Source: an uncultured Campylobacter sp. (GTDB lineage Bacteria; Campylobacterota; Campylobacteria; Campylobacterales; Campylobacteraceae). Taken from it: a stretch of 64,000 nucleotides of DNA. Location: assembly GCA_900539255.1 (NCBI GenBank), contig UQBJ01000003.1, forward strand, positions 38,882-102,881. Direction: 5' to 3'. A program made the position numbers and the translations under genes. This document shows positions 42,713-50,605 of the stretch, one piece after another. The notes below the pieces were generated by a model. It searched no databases and was not told the DNA's origin. It saw nothing but the letters and a program-made list of their open reading frames with translations. How positions within the stretch are numbered: position 1 is the first letter of the stretch; each line of letters begins with the position of its first letter.

Positions 42713-43534
42713 ATGATGAAAAATTCCAAAAAAGTGATGATTTTAAGCGGGGCAGGATTATCAGCTGAAAGTGGCTTAAAGACTTTTAGAGATAGCGGTG
42801 GGCTTTGGGAAAACTACGATGTAATGGAAGTTTGCTCGGCAACAGGATACGCTAAAAATCCGCGCAAGGTGCTTGAATTTTACGATGAAAGGCGAATGCA
42901 GCTTAAAAATGTCGCGCCAAATCACGCTCACAAGGTTATCGCCGAGTTAAAGAGCGAATTTAAAGAGCAAATTTTCATCATCACGCAAAATGTCGATGAT
43001 TTGTTGGAGCGGGCGGGCTGTGAAAATGTCATTCATCTGCACGGCTTTTTGCCCGAAATTTATTGCGCAAAGTGTGGCTACAAGGAAAATATAGGCTATG
43101 AAAGACTCAAAAGCACACTTTGCCCAAAATGCGACAAAAACGCCCTGCGCCACAACATAGTGATGTTTGAAGAGCTTGCGCCCGAGTATGCCACGCTTTA
43201 TGCTGCACTTGATGAGAGTGCGCTTTTTGTTTGCATAGGCACGAGCGGTTTTGTGCTGCCTGTGGGGCATTTTGCAAGGGCTTGCGAGCATAGCATTTTA
43301 AACAATCTTGAAGTTGATGAGAATTTAGAACGCTATTTTGAAAAATGCTATACGCAAAAAGCAAGCGTGGCTATCGATAAAATCGCCGCTGACATTCGCG
43401 CTTTTTTACGAAATGGCGCATTTTCAGCCACAAGCGCAAATTTAAAAGGCTCAAAGGCTGGCAAAAACGACAAAAGCGAGCTTTCAAAGGCTGAAAGCGA
43501 AATTTTGGCTAAAAAGGGGCAAGATGATGATTGA
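42713..43534 (+). CDS. NAD-dependent protein deacylase (sirtuin, SIRT5/CobB type)
   Basis: A class III sirtuin, 273 residues. GAGLSAESG binds NAD, TQNVDDLLERAG follows, and HLHG holds catalytic His110. Zinc cysteines are at 118/121 and 137/140. Tyr57 and Arg60 in FYDERR correspond to the pair that recognises succinyl- and malonyl-lysine in CobB and SIRT5, so it is probably a desuccinylase/deacetylase. The C-terminal about 40 residues (Ser/Lys-rich, SATSANLKGSKAGKNDKSEL) are outside the family core. The end overlaps lysE by 11 bases. The sirtuin-lysE-dapE order is as in C. jejuni, to my recollection. Confidence 0.94.
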   Translation: MMKNSKKVMILSGAGLSAESGLKTFRDSGGLWENYDVMEVCSATGYAKNPRKVLEFYDERRMQLKNVAPNHAHKVIAELKSEFKEQIFIITQNVDDLLERAGCENVIHLHGFLPEIYCAKCGYKENIGYERLKSTLCPKCDKNALRHNIVMFEELAPEYATLYAALDESALFVCIGTSGFVLPVGHFARACEHSILNNLEVDENLERYFEKCYTQKASVAIDKIAADIRAFLRNGAFSATSANLKGSKAGKNDKSELSKAESEILAKKGQDDD

Positions 43535-44126
43535 AAGCCTATTTCAAGGCGTTTTGCTTGGGCTTGGCGTGGCTGTGCCTTTTGGACCCTTAAATGTGCT
43601 GATTTTAAGCTATGCCCTGCGTTCCTTTAAAAACGCCTTTGCTTTGGGCTTGGGCGCGATGAGTGCTGACATTTTTTACTTGCTTTTGCTGCTTTTTGGG
43701 CTTTTGCGCTTTTTAAACAGCCACATTTTACAGCAAATCATCGCCCTTTTTGGCTTTGTGTTTCTCAGTTTTATGGCGTTTTCGCTGCTTAAAAGCAAGG
43801 CAAAGGCACTTCAAATCAAGCAAAATTCAGCAAATGAAAGCATTGCAAAAAGCTATTTTAAGGGCTTTGTGCTGAATTTACTCAACCCTTTCATCATCGC
43901 TTTTTGGGCGAGCGTGTCGCTGATTTTTTCGCAAAATGAAAGCAAGGCGTTTATGGTGCTTGGGCTGTTTGTGGCGATTTTTGCTTGGGTTTTTTCACTC
44001 AGCTATTTTGTGGCTAAATTCGCGCACAAATTTAACGCCCGCATAGTGCGCGCCATAAATCTCATCTCAGCCCTTATCATAGAGTATTTTGCACTGCTTT
44101 TGGTGTATAAGGTTTTTTTGGTATAA
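43524..44126 (+). CDS. LysE family exporter
   Basis: A small inner-membrane exporter of 200 residues with about six hydrophobic segments. The N-terminal signature FQGVLLGLGVAVPFGPLNVLILSYALRS, with PxGP, is typical of LysE/RhtB proteins that export amino acids or related compounds; the substrate is unknown. Two ATG codons are adjacent (43524, 43527). The gene overlaps the sirtuin gene and ends over the promoter of dapE. Confidence 0.88.
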   Translation: MMIESLFQGVLLGLGVAVPFGPLNVLILSYALRSFKNAFALGLGAMSADIFYLLLLLFGLLRFLNSHILQQIIALFGFVFLSFMAFSLLKSKAKALQIKQNSANESIAKSYFKGFVLNLLNPFIIAFWASVSLIFSQNESKAFMVLGLFVAIFAWVFSLSYFVAKFAHKFNARIVRAINLISALIIEYFALLLVYKVFLV

Positions 44127-44127
44127 T
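44122..44127 (+). promoter_or_regulatory. -10 box of dapE
   Basis: TATAAT overlapping the lysE stop codon, 21 bases before the dapE ATG and 10 before AAAGGACA, so dapE can be transcribed separately with a very short leader. Confidence 0.6.
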
Positions 44128-44148
44128 GTCATAAAAAAAGGACAAAAA

Positions 44149-45246
44149 ATGGACGCGAAAAATTTACTATTTGAGCTTTTGCGCTTTAAATCGCTCACCC
44201 CAAAAGATGACGGAGCGCTGAATTTCATAGCTTTGGAGCTTGATGAGTTTGAAGCCTTTTTCATCGAAAAAGAGGGCGTGAAAAACTTGCTGCTGACAAA
44301 GAAATTTGCCCAAAACGGCGAGCATTTAGCCTTTGGTGGGCATATTGATGTCGTGCCTGCGGGGGAAGGCTGGGACAGCAATCCTTTCAAACCCCTAGAA
44401 AAAGACGGCTTTATCTATGCTCGTGGTGCGGCTGATATGAAAAGCGGGCTTGCTGCCTTTCTTAATGCTTGTCAAAGTGCTAAATTTAAAGGCTCTCGCC
44501 TTTCTCTCATCATCACAAGCGATGAAGAGGGCGAGGCGAAATTTGGCACGGTTGAGGTGCTGAAATTTATGCAGGAAAGGCAAATGTTGCCTGATTTTGC
44601 GGTGGTGGCTGAGCCAACTTGCGAAAACGCCTTTGGCGACAGCCTTAAAATCGGCAGGCGTGGCTCTATCAACGCAAAACTCATCATCAAGGGCAAGCAA
44701 GGACACGCCGCTTACCCAGAGCGGTGCGTAAATCCCGTGCATAACTTCGCTAGCAAACTTGCGAACTTGTCGGGCTTTGATTTAGACAAGGGCGATGAGG
44801 ATTTTAGCCCGTCAAAAATCGTCATTACGGACATTCGCGGCGGTATAGAGCTTTGCAATGTAACGCCAAACGAGCTTTGCATAATGTTTAATGTCCGCAA
44901 CTCCCCACAAACAAGCTTTCAAAGCGTGAAAGACTATGTAGAAAAGCTTTGCGCTGGGCTTGATTATGAGCTTGACATAAGGCAAAGCTCCAAGCCCTTT
45001 CTCACGGACAAGGACAGCAAAATCGTCCAAAGGCTCGCCCAAAGCATAAACAAAATCACAGGCATCACCCCAAAGCTCAACACCAAAGGCGGCACGAGCG
45101 ATGCAAGGTATTTTGCTGAATTTGGCGTCAAAGTCGTGGAATTTGGCGTGAAAAACGCGAGCATTCACGCGGCAAACGAGCGCGTGAGCGTGGCTGATTT
45201 TGAAAAACTTTGCCTTGTGTTTAAGGACTTGATAGAGAATTTTTAG
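44149..45246 (+). CDS. dapE: Succinyl-diaminopimelate desuccinylase
   Basis: A zinc-dependent M20 peptidase of 365 residues in the lysine/diaminopimelate pathway, removing succinate from N-succinyl-LL-DAP. Metal ligands: FGGHIDVVPAGEGW (His-x-Asp), TSDEEGEAKFGT (catalytic and metal Glu), AEPT and the C-terminal FGVKNASIHAANERV His. I chose ATG at 44149 with AAAAAAAGGACAAAA upstream, which gives the family length; the frame runs 20 codons further back into lysE. The restriction-modification gene follows after 63 bases. Confidence 0.96.
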   Translation: MDAKNLLFELLRFKSLTPKDDGALNFIALELDEFEAFFIEKEGVKNLLLTKKFAQNGEHLAFGGHIDVVPAGEGWDSNPFKPLEKDGFIYARGAADMKSGLAAFLNACQSAKFKGSRLSLIITSDEEGEAKFGTVEVLKFMQERQMLPDFAVVAEPTCENAFGDSLKIGRRGSINAKLIIKGKQGHAAYPERCVNPVHNFASKLANLSGFDLDKGDEDFSPSKIVITDIRGGIELCNVTPNELCIMFNVRNSPQTSFQSVKDYVEKLCAGLDYELDIRQSSKPFLTDKDSKIVQRLAQSINKITGITPKLNTKGGTSDARYFAEFGVKVVEFGVKNASIHAANERVSVADFEKLCLVFKDLIENF

Positions 45247-45265
45247 GCTGAATTTAGGGGACAAA

Positions 45266-45290
45266 ATGAAAATCAACGGCGAGAATTTAG
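45266..45290 (+). repeat. 25-bp direct repeat, left copy (relic of the thiS 5' end)
   Basis: The 25 bases beginning ATGAAAATCAACGGCGAGAA are identical to the first 25 bases of thiS at 49161-49185, and even the ribosome-site region (GGACAAA) is alike. They flank the restriction-modification gene as a direct repeat. After the repeat the left copy diverges (GCAAATTC...) and its frame does not encode ThiS. Confidence 0.88.
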
Positions 45291-45309
45291 GCAAATTCAA
45301 GGGGATAAA

Positions 45310-48300
45310 ATGAACGAGATTAAAGAGCATTTAAAAGCCTATCATAGTGAGCTTGTAAGCATTGTAAAAAAAGGTGATTTCAACGAACACACCTTTCGCA
45401 CGCCATTAGAAAACTTGCTTAATGCCTTAAAGCCAAAGGACATTAGGCTTACTCACGAGCCAAAAGCGGAGCAAGGGCAAGGCAGCGTTCGCCCTGATTT
45501 TAAAATTTACAAGCAAACGCCACATTATGAAGCCTTGCAAGGTTTTATCGAGTGTAAAAACTACAAAGAAAATTTAGATGCGCTTGTCAAAGGCAAGCAG
45601 ATTGAAAAATACCTTGCCGTTTGCCCAAATATCATCTTAACCGACTACAACCGCTTTATTTTGCTTTCTTTTGGTAAGGTAATAGCTGACATAACGCTTT
45701 TTCCTTTTGGGCTTGAAAACGCGCTTTTTACACAAGAAAAAGCCAAAGACATAGAAATTCAAAACGCCTTTATCCAGCTTTTGCAAAGCTTTTTTGAAAG
45801 CGTGGCAAATATCACAAACAAAGACGAGCTAGTGGCTATTTTAAGCACTCAAAGCTTTTATTTGAGTGAGACGATTTTTAAAAGCGATGAGGCAGGATTA
45901 CTTAACACACAATTTAAAGAAAGCTTTGAAAAAGCCTTTGCTACCTTTGCCAGCCTTGAAAATACACCATTTTCAAAGATAGAATTTTGCGATATACTCG
46001 CTCAAAGCGTGGTGTATGGTATGTTTGTCGCTTACATAGAAAATGATGAATTTGAGATAGACAAAATCCCTATCCAAAGCTTTATCCAGCTTCTCCCACA
46101 GCATTTTTTAACCTTGCAAGAATTTGTGTATTATTCTTTGCCATTTTTTGCCCTGCCTGAAAACATTAAATACGCCCTTGAAAATGTCAAAAAAACCATA
46201 GCCCTAATAGACAAGCCAAGCCTAGCCACAAGCTTTGAAAAAGAAATTCAAAGCCTTTCTATATATCTTTATGAGGACTTTTTAAAGGCTTATGATACCT
46301 TGCGTGGCGAGCAAAGACGCAAAGAAGGCGGCGTTTTTTACACGCCACAACCCGTTGTCAATATGATAGTTTCAAGCCTAAACGAGCTTTTGCAAAGCAA
46401 ATTTGACAAAAAAGGCTTTAATGATGAAAGCGTAAAAGTACTTGACTTTGCCACAGGCACGGGCAGCTTTTTAGCAAAAGTGTTTGAGCTGATTTTAGCA
46501 AATGAAAGCGAGGTTTTTGCCAAAGAGTTGATTATAAACAAATGCCTTAAAGACATTTACGGCTTTGAGCTTTCTTTTGTCCCTTACATAGTCGCACATT
46601 TAAAATTAAGTTCGATTTTGAGACAAAAAGGTTTTAGCGATTTAAATCTCACGCATAAATTTCAAATTTTTCTTACCAACACGCTTGATTTAGATGGCGA
46701 CAAACAAATTCAAATGCAAGTGCCATTTGACAGCCTTAAAGGGCAAAGAGATGAGGCATTAAAGCTCAAACGCCAAGAAGATTTGTTAGTGATTTTAGGC
46801 AACCCGCCTTACAATGTCAAAAGTAAAAACAAAGGCGATGAGATTTTAGAGCTTTTGCAAAGTTACAAACAAGGGCTAAATGAAACAAACATTCAGCCCC
46901 TTGATGATGATTATATTAAATTTATTCGCTTTGCACAATGGAAACTTTTAGAGCAAAATGCGCAAAATAGCCTTTTTGACACGCAAAACAAAGGGCTTTT
47001 AGGCTTTATCACCAACAATTCTTTTTTAGACGGGCGCACGCACCGCAAGATGAGACAAAGCCTAGCTCGCGCCTTTGATGAGATTTATATCTTAAATTTA
47101 CACGGCGATAGCGGCGATGAAAATGTCTTTGACATAAGAGTAGGTGTTTGTATAAGTTTGTTTGTGAAATACAAAGAAATAGACGCTTCGGGAGATTCAA
47201 AAAGCCCCCTCCCTTGCAAAGAGCAAACTAAAAATTCCCCCTCCCTTGCGGAGGGGGCTAGGGGGTGGGTAAAAACGAGCAACAACCCAAGCCACCGCCC
47301 ACTTGCCCCATATATGAAAGAATTTAGCCGAGCTATGCGAAAAAATCCTACGCAAGCAGAAAATAAACTTTGGCAAGAGTTGAGAGGTAAAAAACTCGGC
47401 TTTGGATTTAGGCGGCAATTTGTCATAGACTCTAAATATATCGCTGATTTTGTATGCCTAGAAAAACGGCTTATCATAGAATGTGATGGCGGACAACACG
47501 CCACTATAAATACCCCACCCCAAACCCCTCCCGCAAGGGGAGGGGCTTACTCTACTTCCCCCTCCTTTGCGGAGGGGCTTACCTCTACTCATTCCCCCTC
47601 CCTTGCGGAGGGGGACAAAGGGGGTGGGTATGATATAAACCACCCTGACATTGAGCGGAATTTTTATTTAGAATCGCAAAATTTTAGAATTTTACGCTTT
47701 TGGAATAATGAAATTTTAGAGAATTTAGAGGGCGTTTTAAGTGTGATTAAAGAAGCTTTAAATGATGATAATTTTGCTAGCCCAAATTCTACCCACCCCC
47801 TAACCCCCTCCGCAAGGGAGGGGGAACAAGATAAGAATTCTATCAAAGCCCCACCCCTTGCGGGAGGGGTTGGGGAGAGGTATCCTTACGCCAAAGTTTT
47901 TTACTACTCAACAAATGACAATGGCATTTTAAAAAGAAATGATAAATTCGCCCTTTTAAACTCAATCGCTCAAAATGGCTTAAATTCAGTAAAATGGCAA
48001 GAGTTAAAGCTCGATGAGCCTTATTTTTGGTTTGTGCCAAAAAGCTTTGAAAATGATGAGTATGAAAACTTTTGGGCTTTGGCAAGGGATAAGGCTTTAA
48101 GCGAACAAAGAGTGATTTTTGAAATTCACAATAGCGGAATTCAAACTAAAAGAGATAATTTAATTTACGACACACAAAAAGAAAATTTAATTAAAAAATG
48201 TAAAACAGCTTTTAAGGGCGATTTTGATGAAACTTTTAAAGTAGAGTATGATATTCACAATTCAAGTTCTTACACCTTTGCAGATAAATTAAAAACGCTT

Positions 48301-49164
48301 AAATTTGATGAAAATTCCATTTATCTCGCCCATTATCGTCCATTTGATAAACGATTTATATATTATAAAATAGGTTTTACGGCTCGTCCATCTTATGAAG
48401 TGATGAAACATTTTTTACAAGGTGAAAATTTAGGGCTTTGTTTTCCTAAAAATCGTTTAAGTCCAAATTCTCATTATGGTTTGGTGGTGGATACTCTTGC
48501 TGATGTAGCTTTGGGTGGTGCGAAAACAGGCTCAGAAACTTATATCGCTCCGCTTTATCTCTACCAAGACAGCGAAAAAGAAATAGGTAAAATCTCTAAA
48601 ATCCCAAATTTCACGCCCGAATTTAAAGAATTTATTATTAAAAGCAAGGTGTTAAAAGATAAAAGTGCTGAGCAAATTTTAGCCTTTATTTATGCGAATT
48701 TATTTAACCCCACATATCGCAAGAAGTATTTAGAATACCTTAAAATAGGCTTTCCAAGAGTAAATTTTGAAGTGAGCGAGAGCGAATTTGAAACTTTTGC
48801 AAAAATCGGGCAAAGGCTCATTGATTTGCATTTGCTTAAAAATATCCCAAATGATGAAAGTATAGCCCTTAAATTTAGCGACAAGGCAGATAAGCAAAAA
48901 CCAAATTTCACCCTTGAAAAACCGCGTTTCATTGATGATAAAATTATACTTAATGACGACTTAGAGATAGTTGGCGTTGCAAAAAGTATTTTTGAATTCA
49001 GTATAGGTGGCTATAAGGTGCTTGATAAATGGCTCAAATACCGAGTAGGCAAAGCGTTAAGCAAGGCTGAACTTGAACACCTTGTAAATGTCGCTTGTAT
49101 CATCAAAGAGACGATAAAAATTCAAAACGAACTTGAAAATCTAGCCAAAAAGGACAAAAAATGA
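45310..49164 (+). CDS. Single-chain restriction-modification enzyme (type IIG/ISP-like) with an in-frame DUF559 insertion
   Basis: A 1284-residue enzyme that would both methylate and cleave DNA. N-terminal PD-(D/E)xK nuclease: RPDFKIY with Asp63 and FIECKNY with Glu81 and Lys83. A helical linker leads to the N6-adenine methyltransferase: motif I VLDFATGTGSF (about 377-387) and motif IV ILGNPPYNV (about 496-503). The C-terminal part resembles the target-recognition region of type ISP/IIG enzymes. Between LFVKYKEIDASG and RYPYAKVFYYSTNDNG about 230 residues (628-857) are foreign: palindrome-encoded peptides and a DUF559 domain. Without them the protein would be about 1055 residues. ATG at 45310 has GGGGATAAA upstream. 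It overlaps thiS by four bases. Confidence 0.9.
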   Translation: MNEIKEHLKAYHSELVSIVKKGDFNEHTFRTPLENLLNALKPKDIRLTHEPKAEQGQGSVRPDFKIYKQTPHYEALQGFIECKNYKENLDALVKGKQIEKYLAVCPNIILTDYNRFILLSFGKVIADITLFPFGLENALFTQEKAKDIEIQNAFIQLLQSFFESVANITNKDELVAILSTQSFYLSETIFKSDEAGLLNTQFKESFEKAFATFASLENTPFSKIEFCDILAQSVVYGMFVAYIENDEFEIDKIPIQSFIQLLPQHFLTLQEFVYYSLPFFALPENIKYALENVKKTIALIDKPSLATSFEKEIQSLSIYLYEDFLKAYDTLRGEQRRKEGGVFYTPQPVVNMIVSSLNELLQSKFDKKGFNDESVKVLDFATGTGSFLAKVFELILANESEVFAKELIINKCLKDIYGFELSFVPYIVAHLKLSSILRQKGFSDLNLTHKFQIFLTNTLDLDGDKQIQMQVPFDSLKGQRDEALKLKRQEDLLVILGNPPYNVKSKNKGDEILELLQSYKQGLNETNIQPLDDDYIKFIRFAQWKLLEQNAQNSLFDTQNKGLLGFITNNSFLDGRTHRKMRQSLARAFDEIYILNLHGDSGDENVFDIRVGVCISLFVKYKEIDASGDSKSPLPCKEQTKNSPSLAEGARGWVKTSNNPSHRPLAPYMKEFSRAMRKNPTQAENKLWQELRGKKLGFGFRRQFVIDSKYIADFVCLEKRLIIECDGGQHATINTPPQTPPARGGAYSTSPSFAEGLTSTHSPSLAEGDKGGGYDINHPDIERNFYLESQNFRILRFWNNEILENLEGVLSVIKEALNDDNFASPNSTHPLTPSAREGEQDKNSIKAPPLAGGVGERYPYAKVFYYSTNDNGILKRNDKFALLNSIAQNGLNSVKWQELKLDEPYFWFVPKSFENDEYENFWALARDKALSEQRVIFEIHNSGIQTKRDNLIYDTQKENLIKKCKTAFKGDFDETFKVEYDIHNSSSYTFADKLKTLKFDENSIYLAHYRPFDKRFIYYKIGFTARPSYEVMKHFLQGENLGLCFPKNRLSPNSHYGLVVDTLADVALGGAKTGSETYIAPLYLYQDSEKEIGKISKIPNFTPEFKEFIIKSKVLKDKSAEQILAFIYANLFNPTYRKKYLEYLKIGFPRVNFEVSESEFETFAKIGQRLIDLHLLKNIPNDESIALKFSDKADKQKPNFTLEKPRFIDDKIILNDDLEIVGVAKSIFEFSIGGYKVLDKWLKYRVGKALSKAELEHLVNVACIIKETIKIQNELENLAKKDKK
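47205..47269. repeat. Left GC-rich palindromic repeats of the DUF559 module
   Basis: A truncated unit CCCCCTCCCTTGCAAAGAG (47205-47223) and a complete 33-bp unit (47237-47269). The complete unit is a palindrome CCCCCTCCCTTGCGGAGGGG plus G, followed by CTAGGGGGTGGG. It matches the reverse complement of 47792-47824 at 32 of 33 positions. Its composition (about 80% GC) is far from the surrounding gene. Confidence 0.9.
47525..47629. repeat. Palindrome cluster inside the DUF559 domain
   Basis: Three palindromic units in a row: 47525-47545 (CCCCTCCCGCAAGGGGAGGG plus G), 47558-47577 (CCCCCTCCTTTGCGGAGGGG) and 47594-47629 (a 21-base unit of the same family, then ACAAAGGGGGTGGG). They separate GGQHA from YDINHPDIERNF, where DUF559 proteins normally have a short loop, adding about 40 residues. 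Confidence 0.88.
47792..47880. repeat. Right GC-rich palindromic repeats of the DUF559 module
   Basis: CCCACCCCCTAACCCCCTCC with CGCAAGGGAGGGGG (47792-47824) is the inverted partner of the left repeat. A divergent unit CCCCACCCCTTGCGGGAGGG with GTTGGGGAGAGG follows at 47849-47880 and is directly followed by the resumed host reading frame (RYPYAKVF). Confidence 0.9.
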
Positions 49165-49352
49165 AAATCAACGGCGAGAATTTAGAGCTAAATGAGCTGA
49201 AATTTATGGATTATCTTGCGCAAAGGGGCTTGGACGCTAAATTTGTGGCATTAGAGCTAAATGGGCAAATCATAAGCAAAGATGACTTTGAGAGCGTGGT
49301 GTTTCAAAGGGGCGATGAAGCCGAAGTGGTGTGCTTTGTGGGCGGGGGATAG
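49161..49352 (+). CDS. thiS: Sulfur carrier protein ThiS
   Basis: A ubiquitin-fold sulfur carrier of 63 residues for thiamine thiazole synthesis. It ends CFVGGG, giving the C-terminal Gly that is adenylated by ThiF and thiocarboxylated. VALELNGQIISKDDFESVVF is the usual middle. ATG overlaps the restriction-modification stop by four bases, so translation may now depend on the inserted gene; AAGGACAAAAA precedes it. Its first 25 bases recur at 45266-45290. thiF follows only after 368 bases of repeat-containing spacer; thiG and thiH are not nearby. Confidence 0.92.
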   Translation: MKINGENLELNELKFMDYLAQRGLDAKFVALELNGQIISKDDFESVVFQRGDEAEVVCFVGGG

Positions 49353-49440
49353 CTGTGTGAAAGCGGCTTGCGCTTTGGTAAATGCTTTGCAAGCCTTTGG
49401 GCGTGCGACTTGTCAAATGGTGTGTAAAAGCTTTATCCGT

Positions 49441-49616
49441 TGTCATTTTGAGCGATAGCGACCCAACGGGTTGCAAGGCGCGTAGCCGAAGCAAAAAAAT
49501 CCAAAGAAATTTAAAATAAGCTTTAAATTTAATGGATACTTCGCTACGCTCAGTATGACAAAATGGGGTATCAGTATGACAAAGCAAAATGGATACTTGA
49601 CACACGCTCAGTATGG
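49441..49616. repeat. Dispersed palindromic element (TGTCATACTGAGC family), copy 5, inverted, plus a fragment
   Basis: A copy in reverse orientation at 49441-49560: TGTCATTTTGAGCGATAGCG at the left and GGATACTTCGCTACGCTCAG with TATGACA at the right. About 28 bases in the left arm (GACCCAACGGGTTGCAAGGC...) look like an internal insertion. A partial right arm follows (GGATACTTGACACACGCTCA, 49591-49610). With the surrounding sequence it fills the gene-free stretch 49353-49720. Confidence 0.75.
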
Positions 49617-49720
49617 CAAGTAGTCGGTGTGATAAAGTTATTAGAAAGGTTGAGGTGTCATTAGGTGTGAGTGTTACCCGTGTGGCAATCCATAAAATCT
49701 ACTAAAACAAAAGGACAAAA

Positions 49721-50521
49721 ATGAAAATAAAATTCAACAACACAGAATGCGAAACAAACGCCACAACAAGCGTAGAATTTTTAAGCAGCAAAAGCAGCGA
49801 TGAAAACGATGTGTGGATAATCAACGGCTTTTGCACGCGCGAGGCTGTGCCGTTAAGTGAGGGCGATGAGCTTTTTTGCATAGCGCGCGGCATTATGCCC
49901 CCACGCGAGGCGCTTGAAGCGATGATGAGTTCGCGCCACACCCCAAAAGTGCATAACAAGCTCAAAAAAAGTGTCGTGGCTGTGTGCGGGCTGGGCGGGC
50001 TTGGCTCAAATATCGCCATAATGCTCGCTCGCATAGGCGTTGGCAGGCTGATTCTCATCGATTTTGATGTGGTAGAACCGAGCAATTTAAACCGCCAAAG
50101 CTACTTTGTCGAGGATTTAGGAAAGCTCAAAACAAAGGCTTTGAGCGAGCAAATCGCTAAAATCAACCCCTTCATCAGCACACAAACGCACGCCCTTAAA
50201 ATCACGCACGAAAACATACCCACGCTTTTCAAAGGGTGCGACATAGTGTGCGAAGCCTTTGACAGCGCACTTGCAAAGGCTATGCTTGCGCAAAATTTTC
50301 ACAAGCATTTTCCGCAAACCACGCTGATTTGTGCGTCTGGGCTTGCAGGGTATGGCAACTCAAACGAGATAAAAACGCGCAAAATCGCCGAACATTTTTA
50401 TATGTGCGGGGACTTGGTAAGCGGCGCAAAGGTGGGAAACGGGCTGATGGCACCGCGCGTAAATATCTGCGCAGCTCATCAAGCGAATTTAGTGCTTGAA
50501 CTTTTGGTGCAGATGAAGTGA
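49721..50521 (+). CDS. thiF: ThiS adenylyltransferase ThiF (with ThiS-like N-terminal domain)
   Basis: An E1-like enzyme that activates the ThiS C-terminus with ATP. The Rossmann motif CGLGGLGSNIAIMLARIGVG is at about 89-108, followed by LIDFDVVEPSNLNRQ, the ATP/Mg-binding loop. The first 65 residues form a ubiquitin-like domain, as in many Campylobacter ThiF proteins. No CxxC zinc pairs are seen in the C-terminal part, common for the short ThiF type. 266 residues. Separated from thiS by a palindromic element. AAAGGACA upstream of ATG. Confidence 0.92.
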   Translation: MKIKFNNTECETNATTSVEFLSSKSSDENDVWIINGFCTREAVPLSEGDELFCIARGIMPPREALEAMMSSRHTPKVHNKLKKSVVAVCGLGGLGSNIAIMLARIGVGRLILIDFDVVEPSNLNRQSYFVEDLGKLKTKALSEQIAKINPFISTQTHALKITHENIPTLFKGCDIVCEAFDSALAKAMLAQNFHKHFPQTTLICASGLAGYGNSNEIKTRKIAEHFYMCGDLVSGAKVGNGLMAPRVNICAAHQANLVLELLVQMK

Positions 50522-50605
50522 ATTTAAGGGCGGATTTACAGCAAAACGCCTTGAAAACAGCAAAATTTCACGCTTTTGTGAAAAATTTAAGAAATCAAAG
50601 CAAAT

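Larger units (their letters stand above)
47193..47880 (+). mobile_element. In-frame palindrome-flanked DUF559 module inserted in the restriction-modification gene
   Basis: About 690 bases that interrupt the enzyme without breaking its frame. It encodes a DUF559 (Vsr-like nuclease superfamily) domain: residues 669-731 (MKEFSRAMRKNPTQAENKLW, FGFRRQFVIDSKYIADFVCL, IIECDGGQHA) and 774-818 (ERNFYLESQNFRILRFWNNE). Candidate catalytic residues (Asp of IADF, Glu and Asp of IECDGGQH) are intact. Near-perfect 33-bp inverted repeats bound it. Read in both orientations the repeats lack stops in this frame (PSLAEGARGWV; HPLTPSAREGE). The DUF559 ATG at 47314 has no ribosome site, so separate translation is unlikely. 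Confidence 0.85.

Noticed and set aside
47009..47846. Minus-strand frames across the palindrome region
   Set aside because: They exist because the palindromes are stop-free in several frames; no start signals or domains.
47193..47880. The insertion in the restriction-modification enzyme as an intein
   Set aside because: There is no Cys/Ser at the front border, no His-Asn at the rear and no Cys/Ser/Thr as first following residue; the block is built of palindromes and a DUF559 domain, without Hint motifs.
49161..50521. Complete thiamine thiazole operon
   Set aside because: Only thiS and thiF are present; thiG and thiH do not follow, as the next gene is on the opposite strand.
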